A stretch of 64,000 nt of DNA, taken from Streptococcus mitis. GTDB lineage: Bacteria; Bacillota; Bacilli; Lactobacillales; Streptococcaceae. The stretch spans positions 37,544 through 101,543 of the forward strand of contig NZ_SWFJ01000010.1 in assembly GCF_005144795.1 (NCBI RefSeq), in the 5' to 3' direction. The translations under genes were made by a program, and so were the position numbers. The notes under the pieces are model-generated. The model was not told the origin of the DNA. It did no database searches and worked only from the letters and a program-made list of their open reading frames with translations. Of the stretch, positions 35,879 to 45,626 are shown in pieces (within the stretch, counting starts at the first letter, position 1; each line of letters opens with the position of its first letter).

Positions 35879-36976
35879 TTAGTTTGTTTCTATTCTAATC
35901 AGTACTCTGCCGAAATTCTGTTCTGCTATACTTGGATTTCCTAGTTGGTAAATTCTATCTGCCTTTTGGGTCATAGCATCCCAGGGTTCTTTGCCAATTC
36001 GGCTGACTAGATTAACCTGTCCTTTCAGAGATTTAAGATGCTGTCTGCCTTTTTCGGTAAAACCAAGGACATGAATGGCTTCTGGTAAGTCATTTTCTCT
36101 AGCCTGCACCAAGATATAGGTCAAGAGACGTCTAACACGCGCCTTGGTATAACGCTTGGTGGCAACCACCTCAACCAAGCCTTCCACAGACTTGGCTGTT
36201 TTAATAGCCTCTTTAATGCGCACAGCCATTTCTTGATTGACCTGATAGATGGTGGTAAGGTCAAGATTTGACAAGATTTGATAGCGGAGCAAGGGAAAAT
36301 AGTCTTCCCAGCTCACCTTACTGGTCTGCTCAAAGAGGGCAACAGAAGGCATAAAGCGTTCTAAGAAATTTTGATCTGACTGATTCTGACGCAGGGCTGT
36401 CGCAGAGGCAAAGTCCACATCCTTGTCCACAGAATGGAAACCCGCCCCCTGACGCTGAATCGGATGGAGTTTGATGTTGCGTCCCGCAACCGCCTTGGCA
36501 TAAGCAAGAGCAAGGACATGATTGGGTGTATTACCTGAAAAATCAAGACCTGCAAATTCCTTCCACATAGCTTGGGTTTTCTGGGGATAAGAGAGGGAAT
36601 CAGGCAGATTTTCCACAAATTTCTCCATCTCAGCACCTTGATCTGTGTATAAGCCAGCAATTTTTTGATAATCCAGAACTTCCTCTGTCCCAAAAGCTAG
36701 AGTATCAATCCTCAAGCGCGCCAAGATATCCACAGCACCTTGACCAAAGAAATCCGCAGCCTGAACACTGACTAAAAAGGGCAATTCTACTACCAGATCC
36801 GCTCCATTTTCCAGAGCCATCTGAGCCCGTGTCCACTTGTCCACGATCGCAGGCTCTCCACGCTGCATGAAATTCCCAGACATAGCCACGATTTTTAGTC
36901 CCTCAGCCTGCTCTAGCAGATATTTGTGGCCATTATGAAAAGGATTGAACTCGGCGATAATACCTGTGATGGTCAT
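35879..36976 (-). CDS. tmcAL: tRNA(Met) cytidine acetate ligase TmcAL (YlbM family)
   Basis: 365-residue nucleotidyltransferase-fold protein that uses acetate and ATP to make N4-acetylcytidine in elongator tRNA-Met. Adenylation motif [13 protein letters not shown] (HxGH) at residues 9-21 and the second signature [16 protein letters not shown] near 33-48. The C-terminal half is helical and RNA-binding. ATG 36976, spaced 9 bp from the upstream methyltransferase gene, so they form one unit. Confidence 0.93.
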   Translation of the reverse strand: MTITGIIAEFNPFHNGHKYLLEQAEGLKIVAMSGNFMQRGEPAIVDKWTRAQMALENGADLVVELPFLVSVQAADFFGQGAVDILARLRIDTLAFGTEEVLDYQKIAGLYTDQGAEMEKFVENLPDSLSYPQKTQAMWKEFAGLDFSGNTPNHVLALAYAKAVAGRNIKLHPIQRQGAGFHSVDKDVDFASATALRQNQSDQNFLERFMPSVALFEQTSKVSWEDYFPLLRYQILSNLDLTTIYQVNQEMAVRIKEAIKTAKSVEGLVEVVATKRYTKARVRRLLTYILVQARENDLPEAIHVLGFTEKGRQHLKSLKGQVNLVSRIGKEPWDAMTQKADRIYQLGNPSIAEQNFGRVLIRIETN

Positions 36977-36985
36977 GGTAATCTC

Positions 36986-37726
36986 CTACTTCTGCGCCAC
37001 AAAAAACCAACGGGTGCTGGTTTCTGTTGGCTCCTTGTCCTCAAAGTCCGCATAAAGTTTGAAAGACTTGAATCCAGCCTGTTCCAGCAAGATATCATAG
37101 GTCAAGACCTCATAGGTCCGCTCCTCATGCACTTCATCGTGGCGACTAAAGGAACCATCCGCTTCCTTGATAAAGAAAGTCAACTCATGGACGATAGAGT
37201 GAGGAGCTTCGTCCTCATAGGTGTCCCAGAGCATAGCGAAATCTTCCGCATTTTCATGGTAGGAATAGCCTGGAAAAACCTCATCCGTCTGGTAAGTCGA
37301 GTGCACGTCAAAGATGAAAACTCCGTCCTCATTAAGAGCATTATACACTTCCTTAAAGACGTCCCCTACTTCCACTTCATCCTGCATGTAGCAGATTGAA
37401 TCCGAGTAACACGTAACAAAGTCATATTGACCTGCCTTGGATAAATCCAGCATATTACCTTCAATAAAATCAATCTTTTGCTTGGCTGAAGCCGCTCTCT
37501 TTTCAGCAATCTTCAGCATATCTGCGCTCAAGTCAAGTCCAGTCACATCAAAACCAGCCTGAGAAAATCGCACAGATTGAATCCCTGTCCCACAAGCCAA
37601 TTCCAAGAGTTTCTTTCTCTCCTTAGTCTTAGGCAAATGACGAAGAGAAAAATCCGTCCATTTATCATATAAACTATCGTCCATCACAGCATCGTAAACA
37701 GCCGCAAAGGTTTCATAAGTTGCCAT
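36986..37726 (-). CDS. Class I SAM-dependent methyltransferase, substrate unknown
   Basis: About 246 residues. SAM motif I LLELACGTGIQSVRF near 40-55 and motif II TGLDLSADML, then DFVTCYSDSICYM (motif IV position). Small-molecule type, no RNA-binding add-on. I start it at ATG 37726 (MATYETFAAVYD). ATGs at 37732 and 37762 are also in frame and none has a clear ribosome site. It sits between rsfS and tmcAL, an order shared with pneumococci. The substrate is not known. Confidence 0.88.
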   Translation of the reverse strand: MATYETFAAVYDAVMDDSLYDKWTDFSLRHLPKTKERKKLLELACGTGIQSVRFSQAGFDVTGLDLSADMLKIAEKRAASAKQKIDFIEGNMLDLSKAGQYDFVTCYSDSICYMQDEVEVGDVFKEVYNALNEDGVFIFDVHSTYQTDEVFPGYSYHENAEDFAMLWDTYEDEAPHSIVHELTFFIKEADGSFSRHDEVHEERTYEVLTYDILLEQAGFKSFKLYADFEDKEPTETSTRWFFVAQK

Positions 37727-37800
37727 AATCATGATCCCAAGAGCCACCATGGCAAACACCACTCGCCCTTTACCTTTCTACCAATTTTTCTAAAATAAGC

Positions 37801-37830
37801 AAAGAAACCCAGTTTGCTACAACTGAGTTC
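37801..37830 (-). terminator. Terminator of the nadD-yqeK-rsfS unit
   Basis: AACTCAGTT and AACTGGGTT pair across a 6-base loop (one G-T pair) on the minus strand, followed by TCTTT, 6 bp after the rsfS stop. Confidence 0.6.
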
Positions 37831-37835
37831 GTCTT

Positions 37836-38189
<354 letters not shown>

Positions 38190-38783
38190 TTAGTCCTCTT
38201 TTAAATAGTGCACAAAGGCGTTATAGGTTTCAAGGGTTTGGGGATAGATGGGGAATCCCTGATGAGCTAGATGCTCCACGGTACGAGCTGTTTCATAGGC
38301 CACTGCCTTATTGAGCGATAGCTCAGCAATCTCACGCGCCACATCCACCCCTGGGAAGGCACGATTGTGCTCGATATAGTCTGCGACATAGACAACCTTA
38401 TCTAGGTCAGTCATCTGGTCAGCCCCGACTGTATGGATTTCAATGGCTCGCAGAATTTCAGGATCTTGCAAGTTCAAATCTTCCTTAATCTTGTAGATGC
38501 CAACCATACCATGCCAGACATTATTGCCCCAGTTTTTGAGGTCAGGGTCTAGCTGATAACGGTCAATCAAGTCTAGAAATTCCTGATCTGATAACTTTTT
38601 AGCATAGTCATGAAGAAGGCCTGCTAATCCTGCTTTCTCGGAATCAACTCTAAATCGCTGGGCCAATTCTATGGCTGCACGCTCCACACCTAAACAATGG
38701 GTTAAACGTTTTTCAGGTAGAAGCTCTGCCATTCTTTCCAACAAAACCTCACGAGAGCAGTTGATATAGTCTTGATAGGCCAT
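38190..38783 (-). CDS. yqeK: HD-domain hydrolase YqeK
   Basis: 197 residues. HD-domain phosphohydrolase; homologues split symmetrical Ap4A-type dinucleotides. Metal ligands: [13 protein letters not shown] near 28, [10 protein letters not shown] near 55, and HGMVGIY and HTVGAD further on. It overlaps the nadD stop by one base (TGATG). Confidence 0.93.
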   Translation of the reverse strand: MAYQDYINCSREVLLERMAELLPEKRLTHCLGVERAAIELAQRFRVDSEKAGLAGLLHDYAKKLSDQEFLDLIDRYQLDPDLKNWGNNVWHGMVGIYKIKEDLNLQDPEILRAIEIHTVGADQMTDLDKVVYVADYIEHNRAFPGVDVAREIAELSLNKAVAYETARTVEHLAHQGFPIYPQTLETYNAFVHYLKED

Positions 38784-39412
38784 CAGTAGAGCCCCTCCTT
38801 CTCGATGTAGTCTAGCACAGGCTGAGGCAGGAGAAAGTTGGGTTTCCGACCTTGGGCAAGGAAGTCCCGCACCATGCTGGACGAAATATCCATGAGAGGC
38901 ACATCCACCCAGATAACTGGATAGGAAGTCCCTGCCTTGTAGCGTGGACGCTGAACCCCTACAAACTGAACCATGTCAACCAGCTCATCAATACGGTACC
39001 ACTTAGGCAGATAGTCCACCATGTCAGCACCGATGATAAAGTAATAGTCTGTATCTGGATGTTGCTCTGTCAAGATTTTCATGGTGTCGTAGGTATAGGA
39101 AATGCCCTTGCGCTCCAACTCAATAGTTTCAATGTCCAGACCTTCAATCCCCTCAATCGCCAACTCAAGCATCTTGAGCCGATGGTGCTCGGGAATGGTT
39201 TCCTTTTTATCTACATGAGGCGGCTGGTATTCGGGCATAAGCAAAACCTGGTCCAGTCCCAACTGCTGGCGTACTTGGTCCGCAACAATCAGATGGGCAT
39301 TGTGAACAGGGTTAAAATTCCCTCCTAAAATTCCGACTTGTTTGCGTTTTTTCTCCTTGATTTCTGGCTCCAACTCTACCTTGGTAAAGGGAGTCAATAG
39401 TTCGATTGCCAT
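38783..39412 (-). CDS. nadD: Nicotinate-nucleotide adenylyltransferase NadD
   Basis: 209 residues. Joins nicotinate mononucleotide and ATP to make deamido-[18 protein letters not shown] near 27-41 carries the (H/T)xGH-type site (HNAH), and [13 protein letters not shown] near 175 is the second signature (ISSTxxR type). The N-terminal extension of about 25 residues is typical for streptococcal forms. First gene of nadD-yqeK-rsfS, 50 bp after yhbY. Confidence 0.95.
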   Translation of the reverse strand: MAIELLTPFTKVELEPEIKEKKRKQVGILGGNFNPVHNAHLIVADQVRQQLGLDQVLLMPEYQPPHVDKKETIPEHHRLKMLELAIEGIEGLDIETIELERKGISYTYDTMKILTEQHPDTDYYFIIGADMVDYLPKWYRIDELVDMVQFVGVQRPRYKAGTSYPVIWVDVPLMDISSSMVRDFLAQGRKPNFLLPQPVLDYIEKEGLY

Positions 39413-39463
39413 AGGCTAGTCTCCTTTATTTCTCTGTAAAAACAGTTATTTGGAGTGTCGTTT

Positions 39464-39775
39464 TTAGATTTCTTTGACTTTTTTAGAAATCTTGCGATTT
39501 TCTTTCTTGCTAGATTGTTTAAACAAAATCAAGATGCGTCCGATTTTTTGGACTGTATCCACACCGATTTCTTCTTCCAAAATTTCAGCTACTTCGTGGA
39601 TGTTTTCATCTGTGTTTTGCAAAAGAGTCACCTTGATCAATTCACGTGCGTCAAGAGCTTGACGGACGCTAGTTTTGATTTGATCGTTAAGGCCATTTTT
39701 CCCAATTTGGATGATAGGTTTGAGGGTGTGTGCCTGACTGTTGAGGAAGGCACGTTGTTTTGATGTTAATGACAT
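39464..39775 (-). CDS. yhbY: Ribosome assembly RNA-binding protein YhbY (CRM domain)
   Basis: 103 residues forming one CRM domain. Hallmarks: KQRAFLNSQAH at the start, the GxxG-like IQIGKNGLNDQI near 22-33, and a basic C-terminus. It binds pre-50S particles. ATG 39775 follows the structured repeat element with no other gene between, so that element could lie in its 5' leader. Confidence 0.94.
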   Translation of the reverse strand: MSLTSKQRAFLNSQAHTLKPIIQIGKNGLNDQIKTSVRQALDARELIKVTLLQNTDENIHEVAEILEEEIGVDTVQKIGRILILFKQSSKKENRKISKKVKEI

Positions 39776-39802
39776 AATTTCTTTAAAAGAGTTTCTTTTT
39801 AT

Positions 39803-39930
39803 ACTTTTCTGAAGTGGTGACGGACGTCAGCAAAGTCCTTCGGACTTTCATGACTAAAATTTGAGCCTAAGGTCTCAAATTTTCCGCAGTTGGTACAAGT
39901 CCTTGTACCAACTAACACCACGGCGAAAAG
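39803..39930 (-). ncRNA. Structured repeat RNA, copy 2 (SPRITE-like or asd-motif-like), in the yqeH-yhbY gap
   Basis: 128 bp, homologous on the minus strand to 7257-7387. It contains a 12-bp perfect stem (39888-39899 with 39902-39913), a 10-bp stem AAAATTTGAG/CTCAAATTTT (39856-39865 with 39874-39883) and a 7-bp stem AAAGTCC/GGACTTT around GAA (39832-39848). Conserved single-stranded blocks are CTTTTCGCCGTG and ACGTCCGTCACCAC. The sequence differences from copy 1 within stems keep pairing. It may be a repeat element co-transcribed with yqeH-yhbY or a separate small RNA. I see no clear promoter. Confidence 0.6.
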
Positions 39931-39989
39931 TATTCTCTATAGGCTCGCAAGGGCTCACCCAAATCTAGACAACCCTTTCCTTTCTGTGT

Positions 39990-41096
39990 TTAAATAATTG
40001 CTTTTCGTGTGACGACGGCGACGCCTTCTGGTGCCCAGACGGCGACTTTGGCGGTGCCTGTTACGCGGATCCAGCCTAGGCCTGAGATGACTAGGTCTGT
40101 CTTGTCCTTGATGGTAAATACATGTTGGACTAATTTTGGAAAATCTTCTTTTTCCTTGCTATTCGGTGGTGTCAGAAGGGTTCCTAGGTGCTTATCGTAG
40201 AAAGCACTAGCTCCTTCAAGCTTGGTACGATGCAATTTGAGTTCATTGTCAAAGAAGGCTGTGAATCCTTGCTTCTCACCTGCAATGAAGTCAAAGCGTC
40301 CCAAACCACCTAAAAACAGGGTTTGCTCGGGATTAAGCTGATAGGTTTTTGGCTTAATTTCCTTTTTAGGGCTGACATACTTGAGATTTTTAGCTGTCAG
40401 GTAATGAGCCATCTGGTGACGGTGGATAATTCCCGGTGTATCGTAGATATATGAACCATCATCAAGCGGAATCTCAATCTTATCCAAGGTTGTCCCTGGG
40501 AAACGCGAAGTCGTGATAACATTCTGATCACCCGTGATTTCTTGGATAATAGCATTGATGAGGGTTGATTTCCCAACGTTGGTTACCCCAACCACATAGA
40601 CATCACGGCCCTTACGGTAGTGTTCAATCTTGTCAATGACTTCCTTAATGGCATGCTTGTTTTGTGCCGAAGTTAGGACGACATCGACTGGACGAAGCCC
40701 TTCTTCATGGGCACGCTCCATGAGCCACTGGCTAATCTTGCCTGGTTTAACAGACTTGGGCAAGATATCTTTTTTATTTCCAACCAAGAGGACATCATTG
40801 CCCGAGACGAAACGTGGCAAGCCTGGGATGACAGAGCCATTAAAATCAAAGATATCAATGACATTGACCACTAAGGCATCACTGTCTCCCACCTCGTGCA
40901 AGAGCTTGAGGAAATCATCGTCCGTCAACTGGACATCCGTGATTTCATTGTAGTGGCGGAGACGGAAACAACGTTGACAATAGACTTCGCCAGTCTCCAA
41001 ACCTTTTTCGAGTGCCGACTGGGGAGTAAATCCAAGACCAGCCTTGTCTATCGTCTGAATGGTTGCTCCACAACCAATACAGAGAATTTCTTCCAT
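39990..41096 (-). CDS. yqeH: Ribosome biogenesis GTPase YqeH
   Basis: 368 residues, circularly permuted GTPase for 30S assembly. The N-terminal zinc finger has CIGCG and YCQRC (residues about 5-40). The permuted G motifs appear in order: NKKD (VGNKKDI near 107), SAQ, then P-loop GVTNVGKSTLIN near 170-181 and DTPG near 220. The C-terminal domain binds RNA. ATG 41096 lies 2 bp after yqeG, so they are coupled. Confidence 0.95.
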   Translation of the reverse strand: MEEILCIGCGATIQTIDKAGLGFTPQSALEKGLETGEVYCQRCFRLRHYNEITDVQLTDDDFLKLLHEVGDSDALVVNVIDIFDFNGSVIPGLPRFVSGNDVLLVGNKKDILPKSVKPGKISQWLMERAHEEGLRPVDVVLTSAQNKHAIKEVIDKIEHYRKGRDVYVVGVTNVGKSTLINAIIQEITGDQNVITTSRFPGTTLDKIEIPLDDGSYIYDTPGIIHRHQMAHYLTAKNLKYVSPKKEIKPKTYQLNPEQTLFLGGLGRFDFIAGEKQGFTAFFDNELKLHRTKLEGASAFYDKHLGTLLTPPNSKEKEDFPKLVQHVFTIKDKTDLVISGLGWIRVTGTAKVAVWAPEGVAVVTRKAII

Positions 41097-41098
41097 AA

Positions 41099-41626
41099 TT
41101 AAATTCCTTTTTTATATGTAATCGGTCCGTACTTTTCAGTGATTTTTCGCATAACACGGCGCTCACGAGCTCGGTTAATCTGCGTCTTAATCGAGTCGTG
41201 TTGGACCAAGGGCTTGACCAAGATTGAGCGAATGCCTGCACGGTGAGCTGCTCGTATATCGGTCATGAGCTGGTCTCCGACCATGACCACTTCCTTTTTC
41301 TCATAGTGGAATTCCTTCATGGCACGGTCAATCCCAAATGTGAAGGGCTTCAGAGCCCAATAAATGTAATCAATCCCAAACTTCTCAACTGCTCTTTGAA
41401 CTCGTTTTTTGGTGTTATTTGAGACCACGATGATGCGAATACCCGCGTTCCGAAGGTCATGTAGCCATTGCTTCATTTCTGGCGTCCCGTCAGGGTTGTT
41501 CCAAGCAATGAGGGTATTGTCCAAATCAACCAAAACAGCCTTGATTCCTTGCGCCTGCAGGCTTGGGACTGTCAGATCATAAACTGCTTCCACAGCAAAA
41601 TCTGGCATGTAATTTTCAATCGCCAT
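41099..41626 (-). CDS. YqeG-family HAD IIIA-type phosphatase
   Basis: About 175 residues from ATG 41626 (MAIENYMPDF), with AAGGAG at the right distance; the longer in-frame start lies inside corA. HAD motif I VDLDNTLIAW (nucleophile Asp), motif II VVSNNTK, the conserved KPFTFGI, and motif IV MVGDQLMTDIRAAH. Likely a phosphatase. In some bacteria the family acts on phosphatidylglycerophosphate, not tested here. Sits 14 bp after corA and 2 bp before yqeH. Confidence 0.9.
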   Translation of the reverse strand: MAIENYMPDFAVEAVYDLTVPSLQAQGIKAVLVDLDNTLIAWNNPDGTPEMKQWLHDLRNAGIRIIVVSNNTKKRVQRAVEKFGIDYIYWALKPFTFGIDRAMKEFHYEKKEVVMVGDQLMTDIRAAHRAGIRSILVKPLVQHDSIKTQINRARERRVMRKITEKYGPITYKKGI

Positions 41627-41640
41627 TCTGGCTCCTTTTC

Positions 41641-42549
41641 TTAACTTTTTTTCGCAATTTTCCTTAGCAACAATGATAGGACAATCCACAAACCTGCACT
41701 TACCAAGCTGATATAGAGCCAAGCATGGGGCTCATCTGTTAAAGGTAGCGGAACATTCATTCCGAAAAAGCCTGTCACGACTGCCAAAACAGCCAGCAAG
41801 ACTGAAATGATAGTCAAGGTTGTCAAATTATCATTCAGATTATTGTTTAGGATGTTGTTGTAAGATGCTGATAGTTGTTGGAGAACTTGAGAAATCAAAT
41901 CTGTCATGGACACCAGCTGATGAGCTTCAATCATAGCATCATCAAACTGCTCTCTCTCAATTTCGTTAAAACTGCGATAAAGCGCATGCCCTTGAATATG
42001 CTCTAGCAACATGCGATTTTGCTTAGCAGCCGCAGTAAGATAAACCATACCGGTCTCCAAGTCAGACAAGGCAAAGAGATTTTTCTTGGTCGTCCGCTGA
42101 CGCAAGAGGCCATTGACCTCATCCTTACTCTTGTCCATTTGCTCGATGACAGGATAGTAGGCATTGCTGATGATTTCCAGACTGGCAAAGAGAAACTTGT
42201 AAATCGAAAGCGTGTCATGACTGTCCAGATAACGGGTCATTTGTTCAATGACATAGGCATTCTTGGTATTACTAATGGTAATCAGGCGACGATGTTCCAC
42301 GATAAAGGTCATGGGAAAGGCTTCGTAGTATTCCTTATCCTTTTTCAAGTTCAAGACATTGTAGATAAAGGTCACCGTCCCATTTTCGCGGTGATAATCC
42401 ATGTGGGCACGCTCATTCCTATCCAGTGCGTATTCAATGGTTTCCTTGTCCAAACCGTAGATTTCAGAAAGATCCTCTAGTTTTTTCAACTTGTCCAAAT
42501 CTAGATCAATCCAGGTACAGCCATTGCCCAACTGTTTTTCTAAAAACAT
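41641..42549 (-). CDS. corA: CorA-family magnesium/divalent cation channel
   Basis: 302 residues. Large N-terminal cytoplasmic alpha/beta domain, long stalk helix, and two C-terminal TM helices with the GMN selectivity motif (FFGMNVPLPL near 263-272). A second helix follows and the basic tail LLRKIAKKS closes it. ATG 42549 follows AAAGGAGAG. A promoter overlapping the 3' end of mscS is visible. Confidence 0.94.
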   Translation of the reverse strand: MFLEKQLGNGCTWIDLDLDKLKKLEDLSEIYGLDKETIEYALDRNERAHMDYHRENGTVTFIYNVLNLKKDKEYYEAFPMTFIVEHRRLITISNTKNAYVIEQMTRYLDSHDTLSIYKFLFASLEIISNAYYPVIEQMDKSKDEVNGLLRQRTTKKNLFALSDLETGMVYLTAAAKQNRMLLEHIQGHALYRSFNEIEREQFDDAMIEAHQLVSMTDLISQVLQQLSASYNNILNNNLNDNLTTLTIISVLLAVLAVVTGFFGMNVPLPLTDEPHAWLYISLVSAGLWIVLSLLLRKIAKKS

Positions 42550-42575
42550 CTTCTCTCCTTTACCAAACTCTTTCT

Positions 42576-42604
42576 ATTGTACCATAAATTTGCTAAAATT
42601 TCAG
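42576..42604 (-). promoter_or_regulatory. corA promoter
   Basis: On the minus strand CTGAAA (42604-42599), 17-bp spacer, TACAAT (42581-42576), 27 bp upstream of corA. The -35 overlaps the mscS stop codon. Confidence 0.55.
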
Positions 42605-43167
42605 GCCTGGTCTGTCCGAGAGAAATTGCTGACAACGGTGATATTGCGATTGGGAACGAAGTGCAGAACCTGGTCTTCTCCTCTGAGTTGCGTTGTTCGA
42701 ATGCCAACACTAACCACCTTGCCCGATACAGTAATAGGACCATTTGTCAAAACAACTTCATCTCCCACATCCAGTTGACGTTCAAAAAGGATGAAAAAGC
42801 CATTGATGACATCAGACAGAAAACCTTGGGCTCCCATCCCAATAGCCACCCCAGCAATCCCAGCCCCTGCCAGCAAACTAGAAACTGGCAAACCTAAAAT
42901 CGACAAAATGCAGTAAAGTAAAAAGAAATAGAGGGTATAATTAAACACATTCTCTAATAAACGTGAGATGGTTTTCTGACGCCCAACATCATGACGAGAC
43001 ATTTTTAAAGAGGGTTTGACAACTCTCTGCACCATGGTATAGAGCAATTTCTTAGCTATATAAAATAGTAAAAACAGGAATAACAGAGAAAGTAATTTGG
43101 TTAAGATACTCTCGATAATCGCTGTAACATCAAGCTTATTGAGGTAGGTTTGAATAAATTCTTGCAT
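42601..43167 (-). CDS. Small-conductance mechanosensitive channel family protein (short MscS)
   Basis: 188 residues. Three hydrophobic segments (about 20-45, 75-95 and 96-120), the pore helix GAGIAGVAIGMGAQGF near 101-116 and the beta domain with NGFFILFERQLDVGDEV and PNRNITVVSNFSR. The chain stops directly after the beta domain, so the C-terminal alpha/beta cage of classical MscS (about 286 residues) is missing. ATG 43167 follows AAAGGAG. It releases osmolytes under hypo-osmotic shock, by family. Confidence 0.88.
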   Translation of the reverse strand: MQEFIQTYLNKLDVTAIIESILTKLLSLLFLFLLFYIAKKLLYTMVQRVVKPSLKMSRHDVGRQKTISRLLENVFNYTLYFFLLYCILSILGLPVSSLLAGAGIAGVAIGMGAQGFLSDVINGFFILFERQLDVGDEVVLTNGPITVSGKVVSVGIRTTQLRGEDQVLHFVPNRNITVVSNFSRTDQA

Positions 43168-43185
43168 AGAAAACTCCTTTCATTT

Positions 43186-43213
43186 ATTATACCACACTTT
43201 CATAAAGTGTCAT
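43186..43213 (-). promoter_or_regulatory. mscS promoter with a palindrome in the spacer
   Basis: On the minus strand ATGACA (43213-43208), 16-bp spacer, TATAAT (43191-43186). The spacer region contains the palindrome ACACTTT-CAT-AAAGTGT (43194-43210), a possible operator. Confidence 0.6.
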
Positions 43214-43259
43214 TCTCCATAAATATTCAAAAATAATTTCAAAAATAGACAGAAAATTC

Positions 43260-43288
43260 TTGATTTTAGCTCATATTTATACTATAAT
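43260..43288 (+). promoter_or_regulatory. sstT promoter
   Basis: TTGATT (43260-43265), 17-bp spacer, perfect TATAAT (43283-43288), about 60 bp upstream of the sstT ATG. Confidence 0.75.
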
Positions 43289-43305
43289 CATAAACATTAC
43301 ACAAC

Positions 43306-43335
43306 TAATACTCAATGAAAATCAAAGAGCAAACA
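43306..43335 (+). repeat. Fragment of a BOX-type repeat end in the sstT leader
   Basis: The stretch ATACTCAATGAAAATCAAAG followed by AGCAAAC matches the well-known terminal sequence of pneumococcal BOX elements. Only this end is present, and it runs straight into the AAGGAGG ribosome site of sstT. Confidence 0.6.
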
Positions 43336-43346
43336 AGGAGGTTATT

Positions 43347-44552
43347 ATGAAAAAACTCATTCATGATTGGAATAAGGCAAGCCTAATCAAACGTATTTTG
43401 ATTGGTATGTTTTTGGGAGGAATCCTCGGACTGACACTTCCTGCTGTTTCTGGAATTGGGCTACTCGGAGATCTCTTTGTTGGTGGCCTCAAAGCCATCG
43501 CACCTATTTTGGTCTTTGCCCTCGTTGCTAACGCCCTTTCCCAACACCAAAAGGGACAGGATAGCAATATGAAAACCGTTATCTTCCTTTATTTAGTGGG
43601 AACCTTTGCAGCGGCACTTGTGGCTGTCTTTGCTAGTTTCATCGTTCCAGTTGAAATTACCTTAAATAGTGCTAATACAGAGGTTACACCTCCTGATGGG
43701 ATTGGTCAGGTCCTCAGTAATCTCTTACTTAAACTCGTAGACAACCCTGTCAATGCCCTCGTCACAGCCAACTACATTGGAATCCTATCTTGGGCAGTTG
43801 TTTTCGGTATTGCTATGAGAGAAGCCAGCAAAAATAGTAAAGAATTGCTGAAAACTATGGCTGATGTGACTTCTAAAATTGTCGAATGGATCATCAACCT
43901 AGCTCCATTTGGTATCCTTGGTCTTGTCTTCAAAACCATCTCTGATAAGGGAATCGGCAGTCTAGCCAACTATGGAATCTTGCTTGCCCTCTTAGTAACA
44001 ACCATGTTCTTTGTGGCTCTGGTAGTCAATCCGCTAATTGCCTTCCTCTTTATGAAGAGAAATCCTTATCCCCTCGTTTGGAAATGTTTGCGTGTCAGCG
44101 GTGTGACAGCCTTCTTCACTCGTAGTTCCGCTGCTAACATCCCTGTAAACATGAAACTCTGTCATGACCTTGGACTGAATCCAGATACCTATTCTGTTTC
44201 TATCCCACTGGGTTCTACTATCAACATGGCAGGGGCAGCGATTACTATTAACGTTTTGACCCTTGCTGCAGTAAATACTCTTGGAATCCCTGTTGACTTT
44301 GCGACAGCCTTTGTCCTCAGTGTAGTAGCAGCTATCTCAGCCTGTGGAGCCTCTGGTATCGCTGGCGGTTCCCTCCTCCTTATCCCAGTCGCTTGTAGTC
44401 TTTTCGGCATTTCTAATGATATTGCCATGCAAGTTGTTGGTGTTGGATTTGTGATTGGTGTCATCCAAGACTCATGCGAAACAGCTATTAATTCTTCTAC
44501 AGATGTCCTCTTTACTGCCGTTGCCGAATACGCAGCAGCCCGTAAAAAATAA
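43347..44552 (+). CDS. sstT: Serine/threonine:sodium symporter SstT
   Basis: 401 residues, DAACS family. Eight or nine hydrophobic segments; the re-entrant-loop motif [15 protein letters not shown] near 255 (serine-rich HP1 type), the NMAGAAITI motif near 292 (sodium site) and the [16 protein letters not shown] segment near the end. I start it at ATG 43347 ([10 protein letters not shown]), preceded by AAGGAGG. An upstream in-frame ATG would place the promoter -35 in the coding region. It is closed by a terminator at 44558. Confidence 0.93.
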   Translation: MKKLIHDWNKASLIKRILIGMFLGGILGLTLPAVSGIGLLGDLFVGGLKAIAPILVFALVANALSQHQKGQDSNMKTVIFLYLVGTFAAALVAVFASFIVPVEITLNSANTEVTPPDGIGQVLSNLLLKLVDNPVNALVTANYIGILSWAVVFGIAMREASKNSKELLKTMADVTSKIVEWIINLAPFGILGLVFKTISDKGIGSLANYGILLALLVTTMFFVALVVNPLIAFLFMKRNPYPLVWKCLRVSGVTAFFTRSSAANIPVNMKLCHDLGLNPDTYSVSIPLGSTINMAGAAITINVLTLAAVNTLGIPVDFATAFVLSVVAAISACGASGIAGGSLLLIPVACSLFGISNDIAMQVVGVGFVIGVIQDSCETAINSSTDVLFTAVAEYAAARKK

Positions 44553-44557
44553 CTCAT

Positions 44558-44587
44558 AAAGACAAGTCTGCTCAAGTCTTGTCTTTT
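44558..44587 (+). terminator. Terminator of sstT
   Basis: AAAGACAAG pairs with CTTGTCTTT across an 11-base loop, 6 bp after the stop, followed by a short T-run. Confidence 0.7.
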
Positions 44588-44619
44588 ACACTTTTATTCT
44601 AACTTACTAGGAAATCCTT

Positions 44620-45573
44620 ATGTCTATTAGCCAACGTACGACCAAGCTCATCTTAGCTACCTGTCTTGCCTGCCTTCTTGCTTATTTTCTCAATCTCTCC
44701 TCAGCAGTTTCAGCTGGAATCATCGCCCTCTTGAGCCTATCTGATACCCGTAGAAGTACCTTAAAACTGGCCCGCAATCGCCTCTTTTCCATGCTTCTAG
44801 CTTTGCTTATCGGAGTTCTGGCTTTTCACTTGAGCGGATTTCATATCTGGAGCCTTGGTCTCTATCTGGCCCTCTATGTGCCTCTAGCCTACAAGATGGG
44901 CTGGGAAATTGGCATCACACCAAGTAGCGTTTTGGTTAGCCATCTTCTGGTGCAAGAGTCAACCTCTCCAGACCTCCTAGTCAACGAATTCCTTCTCTTT
45001 GCTATCGGTACAGGATTTGCCCTACTGGTCAATCTCTATATGCCTTCACGAGAAAAGGAAATTCAGCTCTACTACACAATGGTTGAAGAAAAGTTAAAAG
45101 ATATTCTCCAGCGCTTCAAATATTTTTTATCCAGAGGGGATGGACGCAACCGAGCACAACTGGTTGAAGAATTAGACACCCTTTTGGAAGAAGCCCTCAG
45201 ACTGGTCTATTTGGATCACTCAGACCACCTCTTTCACCAGACTGACTACCATATTCACTACTTTGAGATGAGACAGCGACAAAGTCGCATCCTGCGAAAT
45301 ATGGCCCAGCAGATCAATACTTGTCACCTAGCTGCCAGTGAGAGTTTGATTTTAGCGCAACTCTTTTCAAAAATTGCAGGTCAACTGAGCCAGACCAATC
45401 CTGCTTCTGATTTACTAGATGAAATTGAACGCTATCTAGAAGTTTTTCGCAACCGCAGTCTACCCAAGACAAGAGAAGAATTTGAAACCCGCGCCACGCT
45501 CCTCCAACTCCTACGTGAAGCCAAAACCTTCATCCAAGTAAAAGTTGACTTTTACCAAAAATATGGACAGTAA
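44620..45573 (+). CDS. Aromatic acid exporter family protein (ArAE/DUF939 type)
   Basis: 317 residues. The N-terminal half has about five hydrophobic segments (residues 8-140) of the FUSC/ArAE type with the conserved SLSDTRRSTLKLARNR loop near 40-55. The C-terminal half is a soluble helical domain rich in Gln, Arg and Leu. Substrate export is inferred from the family only. ATG 44620 follows AGGAAA. It converges with asp5 at a shared terminator. Confidence 0.85.
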   Translation: MSISQRTTKLILATCLACLLAYFLNLSSAVSAGIIALLSLSDTRRSTLKLARNRLFSMLLALLIGVLAFHLSGFHIWSLGLYLALYVPLAYKMGWEIGITPSSVLVSHLLVQESTSPDLLVNEFLLFAIGTGFALLVNLYMPSREKEIQLYYTMVEEKLKDILQRFKYFLSRGDGRNRAQLVEELDTLLEEALRLVYLDHSDHLFHQTDYHIHYFEMRQRQSRILRNMAQQINTCHLAASESLILAQLFSKIAGQLSQTNPASDLLDEIERYLEVFRNRSLPKTREEFETRATLLQLLREAKTFIQVKVDFYQKYGQ

Positions 45574-45574
45574 A

Positions 45575-45626
45575 AAAAGAAAACTTCAGAACAATCACAA
45601 AAGGTGAATATCTGAAGTTTTCTTTT
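45575..45626. terminator. Bidirectional terminator between the exporter gene and asp5
   Basis: A 16-bp stem, AAAAGAAAACTTCAGA with TCTGAAGTTTTCTTTT, with a 20-base loop and A/T tracts on both sides. It closes the accessory Sec operon on one side and the exporter gene on the other. Confidence 0.8.
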
